Origin: Rhynchopus euleeides
Taxonomy: Eukaryota > Euglenozoa > Diplonemea > Diplonemida > Diplonemidae
Direction: 5' to 3'
Assembly (NCBI GenBank): GCA_963210315.1
Contig: OY723259.1
Span: 248,001 to 312,000 of the forward strand
Length of the DNA stretch: 64,000 bases
Shown here piece after piece: positions 31,701-43,417 of the stretch (position 1 is its first letter; each line of letters begins with the position of its first letter). The notes beneath the pieces were generated by a model. It was not told the DNA's origin, did not search any database, and was given only the letters and a program-made list of their open reading frames with translations. A program made the translations under genes and the position numbers.

Positions 31701-34700
31701 CTCCCACTGGATCCAAGTGTTCGCGGTGGCCGGCGAGATCGTCGTCCGCGACGACATCTCGTAGGCGATGTCGCCAAACAGCCCCGTGTAGCACTTGATG
31801 GAGCCGGACTGACCCTGGAACTCAACACCAAACTGCCCGTAGGTACTGCCGGCCCGTGTGGCGAACGTGATGGTCTTTGCACGAACACCACCAGCAGCCA
31901 GCGTCGCAATGTATCCCGCCTTCACCTTGCCAGACCCCGCACCCTTGAGCATCACCCCCGTGTCGATCGAGATCAGACTGGTGCTGTCTGTGTTCGTGTC
32001 GAACGGCTTCTTCACGCTGTGGTGGCAGTCACCAGGGACCTGGAACTCCACGTCACGTGCAGACCACGTGGGCGTCTGCCCGGACTTGAACATCTGACCC
32101 GTCAGGTAGAAGTCGACCAGCTCAGTCGGGTCCATCTCGTACCCCGGGTACGCCACCAGAGGCCCGATGACGAGCTGCTGGCGGTTCGACGGGTTCACCT
32201 TCACAAGCCCCGTGTTCAGCATTGTCGACTTCGCCTTCCCCCACCCCTCCGTCTTCGGCTGGTTCCCGATCATCGCGTCCAGGATGCGCTGCTTGTTCTC
32301 CGTCGTGTCCACCCACTCGTCGTAGTCCCCGACCAGCGTCAGTGTGGCAAGCGTCCCACCGGCACGCAGGTCGTCCTGCGTCAGCCCCTCCACAAGTGAC
32401 CCCGTCAGCAGGATGTAGCTGGTGCACCACATGTGGAACTCGTCCAGGTAGCCGTTCCCGAAGTACACCAGCTTCGACACACCAGAGCACGACCCCTGGA
32501 AGGCCACCCCCGCCGTCTCCAGGTGCCCGTCGATGTACAGGTCCGCCTTCTGTGTCTGCCAGTTCACGTGCACGTCGAAGTGGTAGTACGTCTTCTCCGC
32601 CGCCTCAGCTGCCACGCTCTTCGACCCCAGCGACCATGCCCCGGACCGGTAGCTCACCTGGAAGCACGTCGTCGACCCGTCGTTGCCGCCACGGAACGAC
32701 AGTGTCGGTGCGTTGTCAGGGTCGTACCACGCCATGTAGAAGGTGATGCGCTGCGGTGTCGACTCCGCCAGCAGGGACAGCTGTGCCTGCCCGTTCTTCC
32801 CACCCTCCGCACCGATCAGGAACCCACCACCGCCAGCTGCCACAAAGTCAGACTCCTTCTTCACGTTCACACCGATGGGAGCCCACGTCCCGATGGAGTC
32901 GTCGAACGCGTCCAGGTAGTTCGAAGGGCAGTTAGCGAACCCGAGGCACTCCAGCCCGCCGTACCCGCTGTTGCACTTGCACGGCTCCAGCGGGTTGTCC
33001 TGGCACGTCCCGCGCGACCCGCACACAGTCGGGTCGTTCGACGGCTTCCCGAAGCACACTGCGTCCGCCGACGCCACCTCCACGTTCACCAGGCACGTTG
33101 CAGTCTTGCCCCCGCTCTCGAACGTCGCCTGGATGGTGTACTTCTGCCCCTGCACGCTCGTGTCCGGTGTGAAGGTGACCCGTGCCGTTGCTGTCTGCGA
33201 CACCGTGCTCCCGTCCGCCTGTGTCTGCGACAGCATGCTGCTCCGTTGCCGTTGTCCCGGTGTACGACAGCGTCATCGATGCGGAGTACAGCCCGTTGAA
33301 CTCGACCAGCCACGGCTTCGAGTGCGGGATCACGTGCCTCTTCGGTGTCTCCTGCGACACCGAGCACGCAGGCTTGTCGTACGACGCCTTGCAGTCGTTG
33401 TACATGAAGTGGATGCCCGAGATGTCACCTGCAGACAGCCCCCCTCGCTGCCCAATCGGCCTTGCCGACACAATCGTCGGCTTCGACCCGATGGCGAACG
33501 CGCTCGCCCCGTAGTGCATGATGCTCCCGTAGTCGTATGCCCCGATGGACCGACCACGCGACCCCGTCTTGTCGAAGTTGTGCTCCATCCCGCCCCTGAC
33601 CTGCGAGAAGTCGACGTACACAAACTCGTCACGGTCGTTCCGCGCCTGTTCGTGGGACAGCCCCAGCGTGTGCCCTTGAGTCGGTTGTTACGTGGTCAGC
33701 GGCGGTGGTGACGACCACCGGTCCCTGCGCCACGCGTGAACAAACACTGAACCCAAGCAGTGCCTGTCACGATTCCCACACACGGTTGTCTGCGGTGAGG
33801 AAAAGAGACGCCGTAGCGTCTCTGGAAAAACCTGCCGCTGGTTAGCAACCTGGGGTGCCACCCCCCTAAGTGTGGGGAGACCCGGTGGCTCATGGTGAGT
33901 ATCCGGAAGTCCCACGCGGAGTGAGGGCAATTGGCTAGTTTTTACCCTTTGGGAAGACACTTTGGGTAGTGCACTCCTACGTTTTTCCATCCCTTTCGGA
34001 CTTCGTCCTGTCCCCCACAATTGCGAGTCCTCATCACGCACCGTGACTTACTGGACCAATCCCCCCAGTACGGTTGGATTACACTGGTTGTCCTGTAAAG
34101 TCGGACTCAGACACGCATCGGCGGGGGTCAAACCCAGCTCATCGAGCTCGGATGGATCTTCGTCACGGCTCCGTGGAGGGCAGTCGCTGCGGATGACAGG
34201 ACGAGGGCGCGCCCGGCCCCCAGTGGAGGTCTTGGGATCTCGGTTCTTTGGGCTCAGGGTTCCCCCTTCATAGGCCAGGTCACCACCCCGGCTATTTCGG
34301 CTCCATGTATAAGACATTTCAGCACCGAGGTAGCCACCCCACCGCTGACTCTGTTCACCCCCCGCGCAGTGCAATGCGAGGGGATTAGCAGGGGCGCCAC
34401 GTGCAGGCGTCAGGCGGCTTTAACCCCCACAGCCCCAGCGTGTGCCCAATCTGCTGCATGGCGACTCCCGTCCCACAGTCCTTCCCCAGGTTGATCTGGT
34501 TCGTGCCACCCGACATCCCCACAGGCGAGTTGCACTGCGACGCGTCCGCAATGAACATCACGTGGTTCGAGGGGCACGACCCCTTCGAGCACTTCTGGAA
34601 CCGGATGCACGTGCGCGACTCCCAGTGCGAGATCGCCTGCATCACAATCGGCTCGTCCGACGCGAGGTACTCCGACGCCGGGGTCGGGTTCGAGGGGTTC

Positions 34701-34921
34701 GACCTGCTTGTCTCAATGTAGTACGGGACCTTCCCCTCCGGCCAGAGGTACCGGGCATCGTTGATCCCCGCCCCACCCAGCACCGTCCCGTCACGCGACG
34801 TTTTCACCTGGATGTCCCCCTGCACAATCTGGTATGTGTACGGCTCCTCCTGCTCCAGCAGCTCGCTGTGCCCTGCTGCTGCTGCGCACAGCAGCAGCAC
34901 CGCCCGTGCAGGCCCGACCAT
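28773..34921 (-). CDS. Gene 3: astacin-like protein fused to VWA and WD40 domains; catalytic site altered, reading frame interrupted
   Basis: The N-terminal half follows the family plan: signal peptide, propeptide, astacin-like domain, EGF-like and two LamG-like domains. The zinc motif reads QQIGHTLG, so the first His ligand and the catalytic Glu are lost. The same 753-bp insertion as in gene 2 interrupts it (33676-34428), here without a GT donor, and the same 1-nt frameshift occurs near 33243. From 33236 the frame is open for 1487 residues. In place of the transmembrane helix there is a Cys-rich knob, a VWA domain (MIDAS DASGSMS, about 30890; VIVIADGG strand), further CxxxC modules, a short Thr/Pro linker (29770-30000) and about seven WD40 repeats (29710-28773; e.g. 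VAFSPDGARVAAGGAGG). The protein stops right after WDVSAL. It is a pseudoenzyme or a pseudogene with an intact 3' module. Confidence 0.75.
33676..34428 (-). mobile_element. Non-LTR-retroposon-like insertion (753 bp) in gene 3
   Basis: Same element and same position as in gene 2, with perfect 19-bp direct repeats ACAGCCCCAGCGTGTGCCC at 33657-33675 and 34429-34447. The position matching the gene 2 splice donor reads GG instead of GT. The element is almost identical to the gene 2 copy although the flanking exons differ at many sites. Confidence 0.75.
34342..34428 (-). ncRNA. Predicted HDV-like self-cleaving ribozyme, copy 2
   Basis: Same 87-nt sequence and helices as the copy in gene 2 (P1 GGGGGT/GCCCCT, P2, P3 GCC/GGC, P4, CAGA before P2). 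It again starts at the first base after the target duplication, on the gene's sense strand. Confidence 0.65.
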
Positions 34922-35016
34922 CTTTCCAATTATTTTTCCCTTTTCTTCCAAATGCGATAAAGTGTCACTCTCTACCTGCATGAGATGTGTGCGTGGGTGT
35001 GTGCTGAAAGAACTAC
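34922..35016 (-). promoter_or_regulatory. Conserved 5' leader or core promoter of gene 3
   Basis: Same block as upstream of the other astacin genes (CACTTTATCGCATTTGG, then AAGAAAAGGG before the ATG). Confidence 0.45.
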
Positions 35017-36384
35017 ATGCAGAGACTTCCTTCCTGTTGGTCACAAGGGTCTGGGGCTGCGGGGTACTGTGGGTGCATAGGCTGCAGGATGTGCAGCTCC
35101 AGTCCATCGGGGCACGTCTGATGTTTGTCTTCTTGACGGATGGGGCGGTGAGGGCCAACCTGCTGTGGATTCTGCTTCGAAAGAAAATAACAGAGCATAG
35201 TGTCCTGTGGCATCGTTGACTCTGCCCCCGATGACACGGTGCCAACGCCGTTGACACGGGCCATGCCGCATCTCCAAAACATAACGATTCGCACGATTTT
35301 GAACGATTTGTTGGCCGTGCTCTCGTCGCAGCCTCGCCCGCCCCCCCCCTGGCGAGATAGGCCGCCTTCTTTGGCCCGTGCCCGGCAATTCCAACGAGAC
35401 CAGCCCATCAGTTTTCTCGGCACCGCCAGAATCACACAAGCAACTTACCAGCAGGCCCTGATTTTTTCCGGACCCCCACGTCTTTTTGGACATTTTCCTT
35501 CGCTGCCAAGAAAGTCACTTCACCATTCAGCAGCAACCGCTCTTAGCCCGTATTTCGTTTGTTGATGCGTTGACGCTTCTACACACAAACCCTGAAATGA
35601 TAATCACACCCTGAGCCTGATGAAGGGTGGGGTTTGTGTATAGAGCACGTTTGGATGCTTGCTGTGGTGGGTGACTTTCTGCTCACACGAGTGTGCGGAA
35701 AAACAAAAACGGCGCGCGGGGGCGTGTTGTTGCTTTTATTGAACCAATATTGGCCGATCCCACCCACCCTCTTCTGCGATAAAACCACTCCGCTCTCCGG
35801 AAACAACAATAAAAAAACGTGCCTCCCACTGCAGGCTTATGCGTGGTTGAGCGTGGGGGGGGGGGGTGTGGGGAGGTATGTGCGAGGGGGGTGGGGGAGC
35901 GGGCAGGCATGTGGGCACTGTGGTCTCTCCCTGATGTACCTCTCCTGCCGCAGAGAGGTACTCCCGACCTCCAGTGCACAGGGTGCAGATGGAAGACCAG
36001 CTCTGAGTACGTCGCGTGCAGGATCATTCTTGTGGAGAAGAAGAAAAACAAAATCCAAACGACAAAATTGCCTTCTCTTCGTTGACCATGCACTGATGAT
36101 TCGATAACGCTCCGACGCACAAATTCCTCAACGCCACCCTCTGCCAACGGAGACCCCTCCCCCGAGAATACAGACATAATTAGCCATACCCCGTATGTTG
36201 AGGAAGAAGGGGAGGGGGTGGGGGGTGAGGGTGAGATGATGAGGTATATATGTTATGACGTTGCTCCTGACTAGCCTGTGGCTCGTGCTGTGGAGCGGTG
36301 GGGCGGGGGGGGGGGGGGGGGGAAGACAGTTTTGCGACGAAAAATGACTTCAGACACTCCCCCGTATCAAAGGGGGGGGTTGGT
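35017..36384. other. Gene 3 5' flank, no gene seen
   Basis: 35017-35360 matches the flank of gene 2. 35564-35700 (GATGCGTTGACGCTTCTACA, then a GATGAAGGGTGGGGTT block) recurs at 42247-42370. Poly-G and TG-rich runs are common. 36335-36385 holds the uninterrupted counterpart of the site occupied at 9416-10939 upstream of gene 1. Confidence 0.5.
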
Positions 36385-37260
36385 GGGGAGGGAGTCGGGG
36401 TGTGTGAGGGCTGTTTGTGTCGCCCGCTAATATTATGAACTGCTGACACACTTCGGGAATCTGCCACTTTGCTTGCATTGACACGCATCCACCGGTAAAC
36501 TTCGGCAACCTTTCGAGCGCGATTATTTTTTTGTTCTGATTTATAATCGAGGGGAAGCGGAGGGGGGAAAAACGCGCTCAAAAAACGCCCGTGTCTGCAC
36601 CGGTTTAGCGAAATGCGCACAAAAGACATCACCGCCTCTCCAATATTTTTTTTGCGCTGCCAGTCTCTCTCATACTTTGGTTGAGTCCTGACAAAGCGAC
36701 GTCTCTTCTCCTCCCCCTCCCCCCCCCACCCTCCACCCGCGCTGTGTCTACAAAACAACAAAGATGCCACTCTTCTACAACTTCTTCAGAGAGAAGATTT
36801 TTTACTCTGCTGCCCTCTCAACGCTATTCCGGCAGCGAGCACACACAACGCACCACAACGGGAAGGTCTCAAAAACGAGGAAGGGAAGGGGGGGGGGGGT
36901 TGGCGCAAAACACACAAGGCAGGAGGCCTGGCAGAAAAAGCTATGTGTGTGCCTTTGCTTCTGTGCCAAATCGTGTCAGTTCGGCACAACCTGTTGTGAG
37001 GCAGCTCACTTCTCTGCACTTCTGAGCGAAGCCCCCGAATGAGTCTGGGGGCCTTCGATCAGAAGTGCAGAAGAGTAAGCCGCCTCACAAAACAGGGGAG
37101 GTCGGGGGGGGGGGGGGGGGGCGGGGGCAAAACTGACACAGTTTGACACAGAGCAAAAGGACCGTATGACACCCCGGCACAACCAAGGGCCGATGCGAGT
37201 GGGGAGGGACGGGGAGGGGGAGGGGGGTTATTTGTGGGGGGTGCTGTTGTGTGTGAGGAA
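36385..37260. repeat. Segmental duplicate of 10945-11850, with foldback copy 2
   Basis: Nearly base-for-base copy of the region upstream of gene 1, differing mostly in homopolymer lengths. It includes the foldback element at about 36957-37165. Confidence 0.75.
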
Positions 37261-39139
37261 ATTGTTTTTTTCCTTGATAAATCTGACGTAAAATATAATG
37301 TTGTGATGTGGGGAAAAAGAGAATGTTGGGGAGGGGAGGGGGGGCGGGGGGAAGATGCGAGGGGGAAGGGTGGGAAGGAAGGTGGGTGAAGGTGGGAGAC
37401 AGGGTCCGCAGGGAGGGCTCTTGCTCTGGAAGTGCGACGGGGAGGGGAGAGGGAGTTGCAAAAACTTTGTTATCCTCATAAATTCAAGAGAGAGCTGGAG
37501 CTGTGTGTGGACAAAGGTTTTTGGCAGAGTTCAGACACTGAGCAAGAGAGCGAGATAACCCAACACCTGACACCCAACATCCCACACCTTCGAACTGGCT
37601 GGTGGTGGCAGTGGTAAAGGGGGGCTGACGGAAAAAGTGTCTCTGCGCTTTGGTCGGCACTTTTTGCTATGGTTTATCTTTACTATGGTTTCTTTTTGCG
37701 TTGACGCTTCCACACTCACACATTGTGGCCCCTTTTCATATGTACCATCTGCGACAGGGAAAGTTGAGCGGGTCCCCTTGGTGCGCACCCGTGCGAGGTC
37801 ACGGGGGGATGCAGCGCCTCTACCTTGCGGCGCGACCTTGCAGGCGGGGTGTCCGTCCAGCTGCTCGAGTCTCAGCTGGCTGTCGCCTTAAATGATGATG
37901 CCTTTTGGGCACAGTGTAAGCCGGGTGGGTCAGCGTCGTCTGTGCCTGCTCCAAAACCCCTTTGCTCCCCAGCAACCGAGATGACAGGCGGTCGTCGGAA
38001 AACCCTTCCGCTTCTGCCTCGTAAACGCCCCTTCGCGCCCCGGCAGTATTACCTCGCGGACCACTGCCTCCGTCCGTGTCCAGCGTTCACAGTGCATCGA
38101 TGTCTAGTCGTGCATCCCGATTTGCGTGATCTTCTGATGTTGCTCCGAGTGGCCCTGCTCGCGTGGTCGAGCGAACGTGCCTTCCAAACGCACTCCGACA
38201 TCCTCCCGGTAGGTGTGATCCACTGCCAGCCGAAAGTACCCAGCATCCTGTCCACTGATCCAGTTGTCATGACCCCGGTGCCCCTCCAAATGACCTCCGC
38301 TGTCGTTGTCGTGCTGGCGGGAAATGCGTCGTTGTGAAACCCTCTCCGTTTGCGTTCGCGTTGCAGTCGCCACGCCCAGCATCACTTGACACTCTCTCGG
38401 TCTCGGCCGTGATCCGCGCGCCCGTTCTGCTGCATGGCAAGGTACACGCTGTGTCTGGATCGGGGTCTGACGTCTTCCAACGGCAAGCCCTTCCTGTGTG
38501 AAGGCTCCGCGCCTCAGAGAAAGCGGTGTCAGGGTTAACTCTGCTGCTATCGCTGCGTGGTTCGCTGTCGTTGGAAGCTGTGATGTACTCGCGTGCCTTC
38601 CGCGCGCCCTTGCACTCGCTGAGCATCTTGTAGTTTGAGTCGTAGGCGAAAGCGACCGCGGGCACGTTCTCTTGCATGTGTATAAAGCTCGTTTTACCGC
38701 CCCGCTCCAAATACTGCGGAGAGCGTTGCGCGTGAGTGTACTCGATGTTGGTGTCAGAGGGGCTTATTCTGTCTTGGGGCGCCCCTGCCGTCTCTCGCCC
38801 CCTCCCAGCAAAGCCTTGTGTCCAGGTTGCTGTCTCAACTGTCCCTGAGGATTCTCCAGTATCACGGTGGCCGCCTTGGCCTCCCTCGGGGTCGTCATCT
38901 CCGCCTCGCGGTTATCAAGTCTCTCTGCATGATCCAAGTCAGGTGTCCTTCGCCCCCTAACTCGAGGCTGGTCTTCTTTGTTTCTGCCCCCGCATCTGAA
39001 CCCCACATGAACTGCGAAGTGCGTAGCCCCGCAAGGCTGGAAACGCATTTCACCATCGGCTCTCCGGGCTGCTCGTCAGGGTCGGAACTTCGGACAACAC
39101 CCTGAGACTCAGTGATTGAATCGGATCGAATTTGACACA
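37261..39139. other. Intergenic DNA with broken minus-strand coding-like fragments
   Basis: 37261-37620 is purine-rich low-complexity DNA. About 37630-37735 belongs to a dispersed repeat (TTTTTGCGTTGACGCTTCCA). From 39140 down to 38050, short minus-strand frames with protein-like composition follow each other in different phases (e.g. SLAGLRTSQFMWGSD at about 39040; KTSFIHMQENVPAVAFAYDS at about 38690; WISGQDAGYFRLAVDHTYRE at about 38250). This could be a decayed gene or an unrecognised spliced one. No family was recognised. Confidence 0.35.
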
Positions 39140-40770
39140 TGGCCTTCCTTCGGCTCAGTCGTGTTCCGAACTTAGAGTAACGAGGCCTTCCTTCGGCTTA
39201 GGTGTGCTCTTTTCTCTCCTTCTGAGGCCTCCCTCCGAACATGATTATCTCCGCGTCCCGTTGAAGCAAGGGGTGCGTTCACTAATCTGGCCACGCGTCA
39301 CTTCCAGCACAGCGGCGCCAACCCAGCCAGCGTGTCGCGGGGCGGCAGCGGGAGCGGTAGTAGGGGTGGTGGTGGGGACGTCTCCTCCGCAGAGTCCGAC
39401 TGGCTGGGCGGCCCGATGTCCAGCCAGCGCCGCAGGCCTCGTCCCCCTCGCCCGCGGGGTAGTATGCAAATACACACATCTTCAGGATGTCCTCGAAGTT
39501 GCTCGGAGGTGGGCAGAGGTGGGCAGAGCAGGACGGGAACGCCCCTGCTCGAGCCACTGTGGTGTAGTCGCGGTCTCCTCCACGAGTAGACTTGATGATA
39601 ATGGAGAGCGCCTTTACCGTCGCACAGCCTGGTAAAGCTCGGCTGGGTCACGGGGTTGTCGGCGGGGTTTAGTGATCCCTCCTTGGCCTTCCATTGGCCT
39701 GATGTGTGCCCTTTCAGTCCCGAAGCCCTCCTTCGGTTTTGATGTTGTTCCCTTTTTCCCCGTCTCTGAGTCGTGAGGCCTTCCTTCGGCTTTGATGATG
39801 TGCTCTGTTCTCTCCTTTTCGTCGAGTCACGAGGCCTTCCGGCCTTGACGGTGTGCTCTTCTTCCCGTCTATGAGTCGTGAAGCCTTCCTTCGGCTTTGA
39901 TGATGTGCTCTGTTCTCACCTTATCGTAGAGTCACGAAGCCTTCCTTCGGCTTTGCTGGTGTGCTCTTTTCCCCTGTGCCTCTTCGTGTCATGAAACCTT
40001 CCTTCGGCTTTGATGATGTGCTCTGTTCTCTCCTTTTCCTAGAGTCACGAGGCCTTCCTTCGAACCTGATGGTGTGCTCTTTTCTCTGTCTACGAGTCAT
40101 GAAGCCTTCCTTCGGCGTTGATGGTATGCTCTGTTCTCTCCTTCTCGCAAGAGGCCCGGCTCGATTGTAATGTTGTTAGCGGTCGCTCGGTGCTCGGCAC
40201 GGTTACGGGGCTGTCGGCGGGGTTCCTTCAGCTTGGGCGGCATACCCTTTTCATCTCCGTCGTAGAGTCACGGATCATTGCGTCGGCTCTTGCTCCTTTC
40301 TCTCACTTTTGAGGCCTTGATCTTAGAGTCACGAAGCCTTCCTTCGGCTTTGGCGTGCTCTTTCCTCTCCCTTTGATATCAGAATTCTCTCCGCGTCCGT
40401 GTGAGGTCTGAGGGGTGTTCACTTATCTGCGGCGGTGCGGCCTGATGTTGTGCGTTCGCCGGCTCGGCTCGAGCTGTCGGATGGGGTCTACACCGGGCCT
40501 TCTCTTGTCCTGTAGGCGTGTCCTTCGTGTCACGAAGCCTTCCCTCGGCTCTGATGTGATCTTTCTCTATCTGTGAGCCTTCCTTCGGCTGTGATTCGTC
40601 TCCGCTCTCAGTTCCGGGACCTTCTCTGGGCCTGCGTACACCCTTTGAGTCACGGGAGCCTTCCTTTGGCTTTTGCGTGCTCTTTCGCTACTCCTGAAAG
40701 CCTTCCTTCGGCTTCGATTTGCCCGGAACCTCCTCCGGTCAGCGGAGCCTCTCTTCGGCTCATATACCAC
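39140..40770. repeat. Degenerate minisatellite, about 70-bp period (CCTTCCTTCGGC)
   Basis: GAGTCAYGAAGCCTTCCTTC followed by GGCTTTGATGATGTGCTCT is repeated about 20 times with variable spacing. A non-repetitive GC-rich block at about 39250-39660 lies inside it, with coding-like minus frames (e.g. NFEDILKMCVFAYYPAGEGD). Confidence 0.75.
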
Positions 40771-41784
40771 GCCACGTTGTTGCTGTCACTGGCGTTCTGT
40801 GACAGTCGGAGTTGTCTTCTACGTGTTGATGATTCTCGATATATTGCGTTGACGCTTCCACACTCACACTCCTGCTGATGATGGTGTCGTGAGTGAAGAG
40901 CACAAGGGCACGAGCAAAGCGCGAGAAACTTTCCACCCACATTGAAGTGTGCGGAAGAAAAAAATCGATCCAGATATTCTTTTTGCCGCCTTGTTTCACG
41001 GCGCGCGCAAAAAAAACAAAGAATCCGGTGATAAAAAGAAGAAACAAACGCAAGGCATGGGCCCCCTCCCCGCCCTGAAGCCCAGGCACAGAACGGCGGC
41101 CTCTCTCTCAACCAACTCGCCTGCCCACTCCGCAACCACCACACTCTGGAGCACTTGCGAGAAGCACAGCCAGATCACAAACGACATGATCCCTTCTTCC
41201 TTATTTGATGCGTTGCCGCTTCCACGGTCGAGGAATGTAATGCTGTTCGTGTGCCAAGAAGAATTGAGAAACACCGGGTTGAAAAAAATACAACACAGCA
41301 GGACGGCATTGACTCTGCACGGCCTTTGTCTGTGTCGTAGTGGGGGGTTGGAATTTGAATGCATCTGCCAACTGGCCACAGATTTCCTTTGATTATTTTT
41401 TTGCGTTGCCAGCACAACCATTTTTTCATGTCAACCAATTTCGAATACAAAGAAAACAACACAACACATGCCGGGGGCGGGAAAATGCTTCTGAGGTTAC
41501 TCTGCAAGAAGCAAACACCACCCCTTTTTTTTGGCGAACAAAGCCTATTTGTTTTGAGTGCGATACGGCCCATCGTAGCCCCCCTCCCCCCCCCAGCAAG
41601 AAACCTTCTCTTCCGCGGCGCTCTCACTTCGCTGCTGGGCCACCAGGGCTGAACACCTCCTCCCTCCTCCCATTTTTATAGGGTGCGAATTAAATTTCAA
41701 AATCAAGAATGGAGTGGGGACAGGGGAGAGGGTGCTGATAGAAGAGAAGGGAATTGAGGGTAAAGCGGCTGTGGGATGCGAGGG

Positions 41785-41815
<31 letters not shown>

Positions 41816-43417
41816 GGAAAGGCAACGAACAACAAACAAATCGGGTGGGGAAATGAAGATGGGGGAGCGGAGTGGGGAGGGGTATAATATCAAAGAAACC
41901 GTTCAGAAAGTAGGGGGGAGGGGGAGGGGAGTCGAAACATCAAGGCTGCGTGGGGTCAGCTTTTTTTGGCTCTTCGCTGGTTTTGGGAGCGGGGAGGGGG
42001 GGGTTGGGGGGCAACAACACAGGAGGCGGGAGTGGGGGGCATCGGGGTATACCCCGAGAGAGGAGTGGACAACAGGAAAAGCGGTCAGGACCACCATTTC
42101 CTGCGTCACCAGCGGTCCAAAAAGGCGCCGTTTTCTCCTTCTGGCCCGGCTCATCAATTCTAAAACAGATGTCACCGGAGGCTACACTGGAAAAGCGCCC
42201 TATCACTTCACAGCTACAACCGCTCTGATGAATTTCCTTTGTTTGTTGCGTTGACGCTTCTACACACAAAACCCTGAACTGATCACACCCTTAGCCTGAT
42301 GAAGGGTGGGGTTAGTGTATAGAGCACGTTTGGTTGCAGCTGTGGTGGGGCGCTTTCCGCTCACACGAGTGTGCTTAATAAAAATATCGCACGATGTTTT
42401 TTGAGGGGGGGGGGCAGATGGGTGAACGGAAGGGAGGGAGGGAGGAAGGGGGGGGGGGGGAGAATGGTGGGGAAGGTGGGGCATGGCCACCACACCCTTC
42501 ACCACCCCCCCCCCCTCCCCCTCCCCCTCCCCATTTTCCACAAAATCGTAGTCCTTTCGCTTTATTGGAGACAGACACCCTGTCCAGCAACCTGTGGGAG
42601 AACAGATCCGGAATACTTTTGTGTTGAGCGCACACTTGCTGTGTCTCAAGGCTGTGTTGAGGCCCTGTGAAGTGGCATGAAGGTGCTAAATCCAAAAGCT
42701 CCAGTCGTACGATTTCCTTTTCGTTACTTCTCGCGACCTTCGCTAACGCTTCGTCGCTCGTAACTCGTAAAAAAATGTCAGTTTTTCCCTCAGTTTTCTG
42801 CCGAGACGGTTTCAAGGACGCAAGCCACATTATTTTGTCTGGAGCAGTGACAGGGAGTAAACCACCTGGCATACAAGCGGATCAAAGGCCACTGATTGAG
42901 CTTCTCGCGAATGCAGAAGGGAAGGCAGGGGCAGAACTCAGGGGAGGGGGGGAAGTGGCGTGGGGAGAGAGGGTGCTGGGGTAAGAAATTCGGGAGCCGG
43001 GACCTTCCCAGGGCGGGGGGGATGGGTGGGTGGGTGGGTGGGGGGAAGGGGCGGGGCAGCGGGGGGGGAAGAGAGGGAGCGGGGGGGTGGGTCCGCCTCG
43101 TTGCAGGAAGACCCAACCCGCTCTCCTCCTCCTCCTCCTCCACCTCCACCTCCCCCCCTACCCACCCCACCCAACCCCCCGCCCCCCCCCCCCCTTTGAA
43201 TCCCAACCTACCGCACAGTACCGCCGGTATACCCACGGGGTTTGCTCCAAAAGGCTGCCAGCATCTCCAGATCAGACACGGAAACCGACGGGAGGACAAT
43301 ATATACGCAGGGGAGGTGGGGTGGGGTGGGGTGGGGTGTGGGTGTGGGTGTGAGTGTGGTGGTGGTGGTGAGGAGAAAACAGTCGGGATGGGGGGAGGGG
43401 GGGGGGGGTGATAGGTA
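40771..43417. other. Gene-free repeat-rich stretch
   Basis: Contains dispersed GCGTTGACGCTTCCACAC-type blocks (40846, 41208, 42247), a GA microsatellite (about 41789-41813), a repeat family B copy (42546-42769), G-rich and C-rich runs (42400-42540, 42930-43200), and a TGGGG/TGGGTG run (43315-43350). Confidence 0.5.
42546..42769 (+). repeat. Repeat family B, copy
   Basis: Runs from CGTAGTCCTTTCGCTTTATT to TTCGTCGCTCGTAACTCG. It has the same internal order as 12393-12599 and 16966-17182, with small indels. Confidence 0.7.

Noticed and set aside
39140..40770. CRISPR-like periodic repeat
   Set aside because: Repeats are degenerate, spacing is irregular, spacers resemble each other, and the context is eukaryotic.
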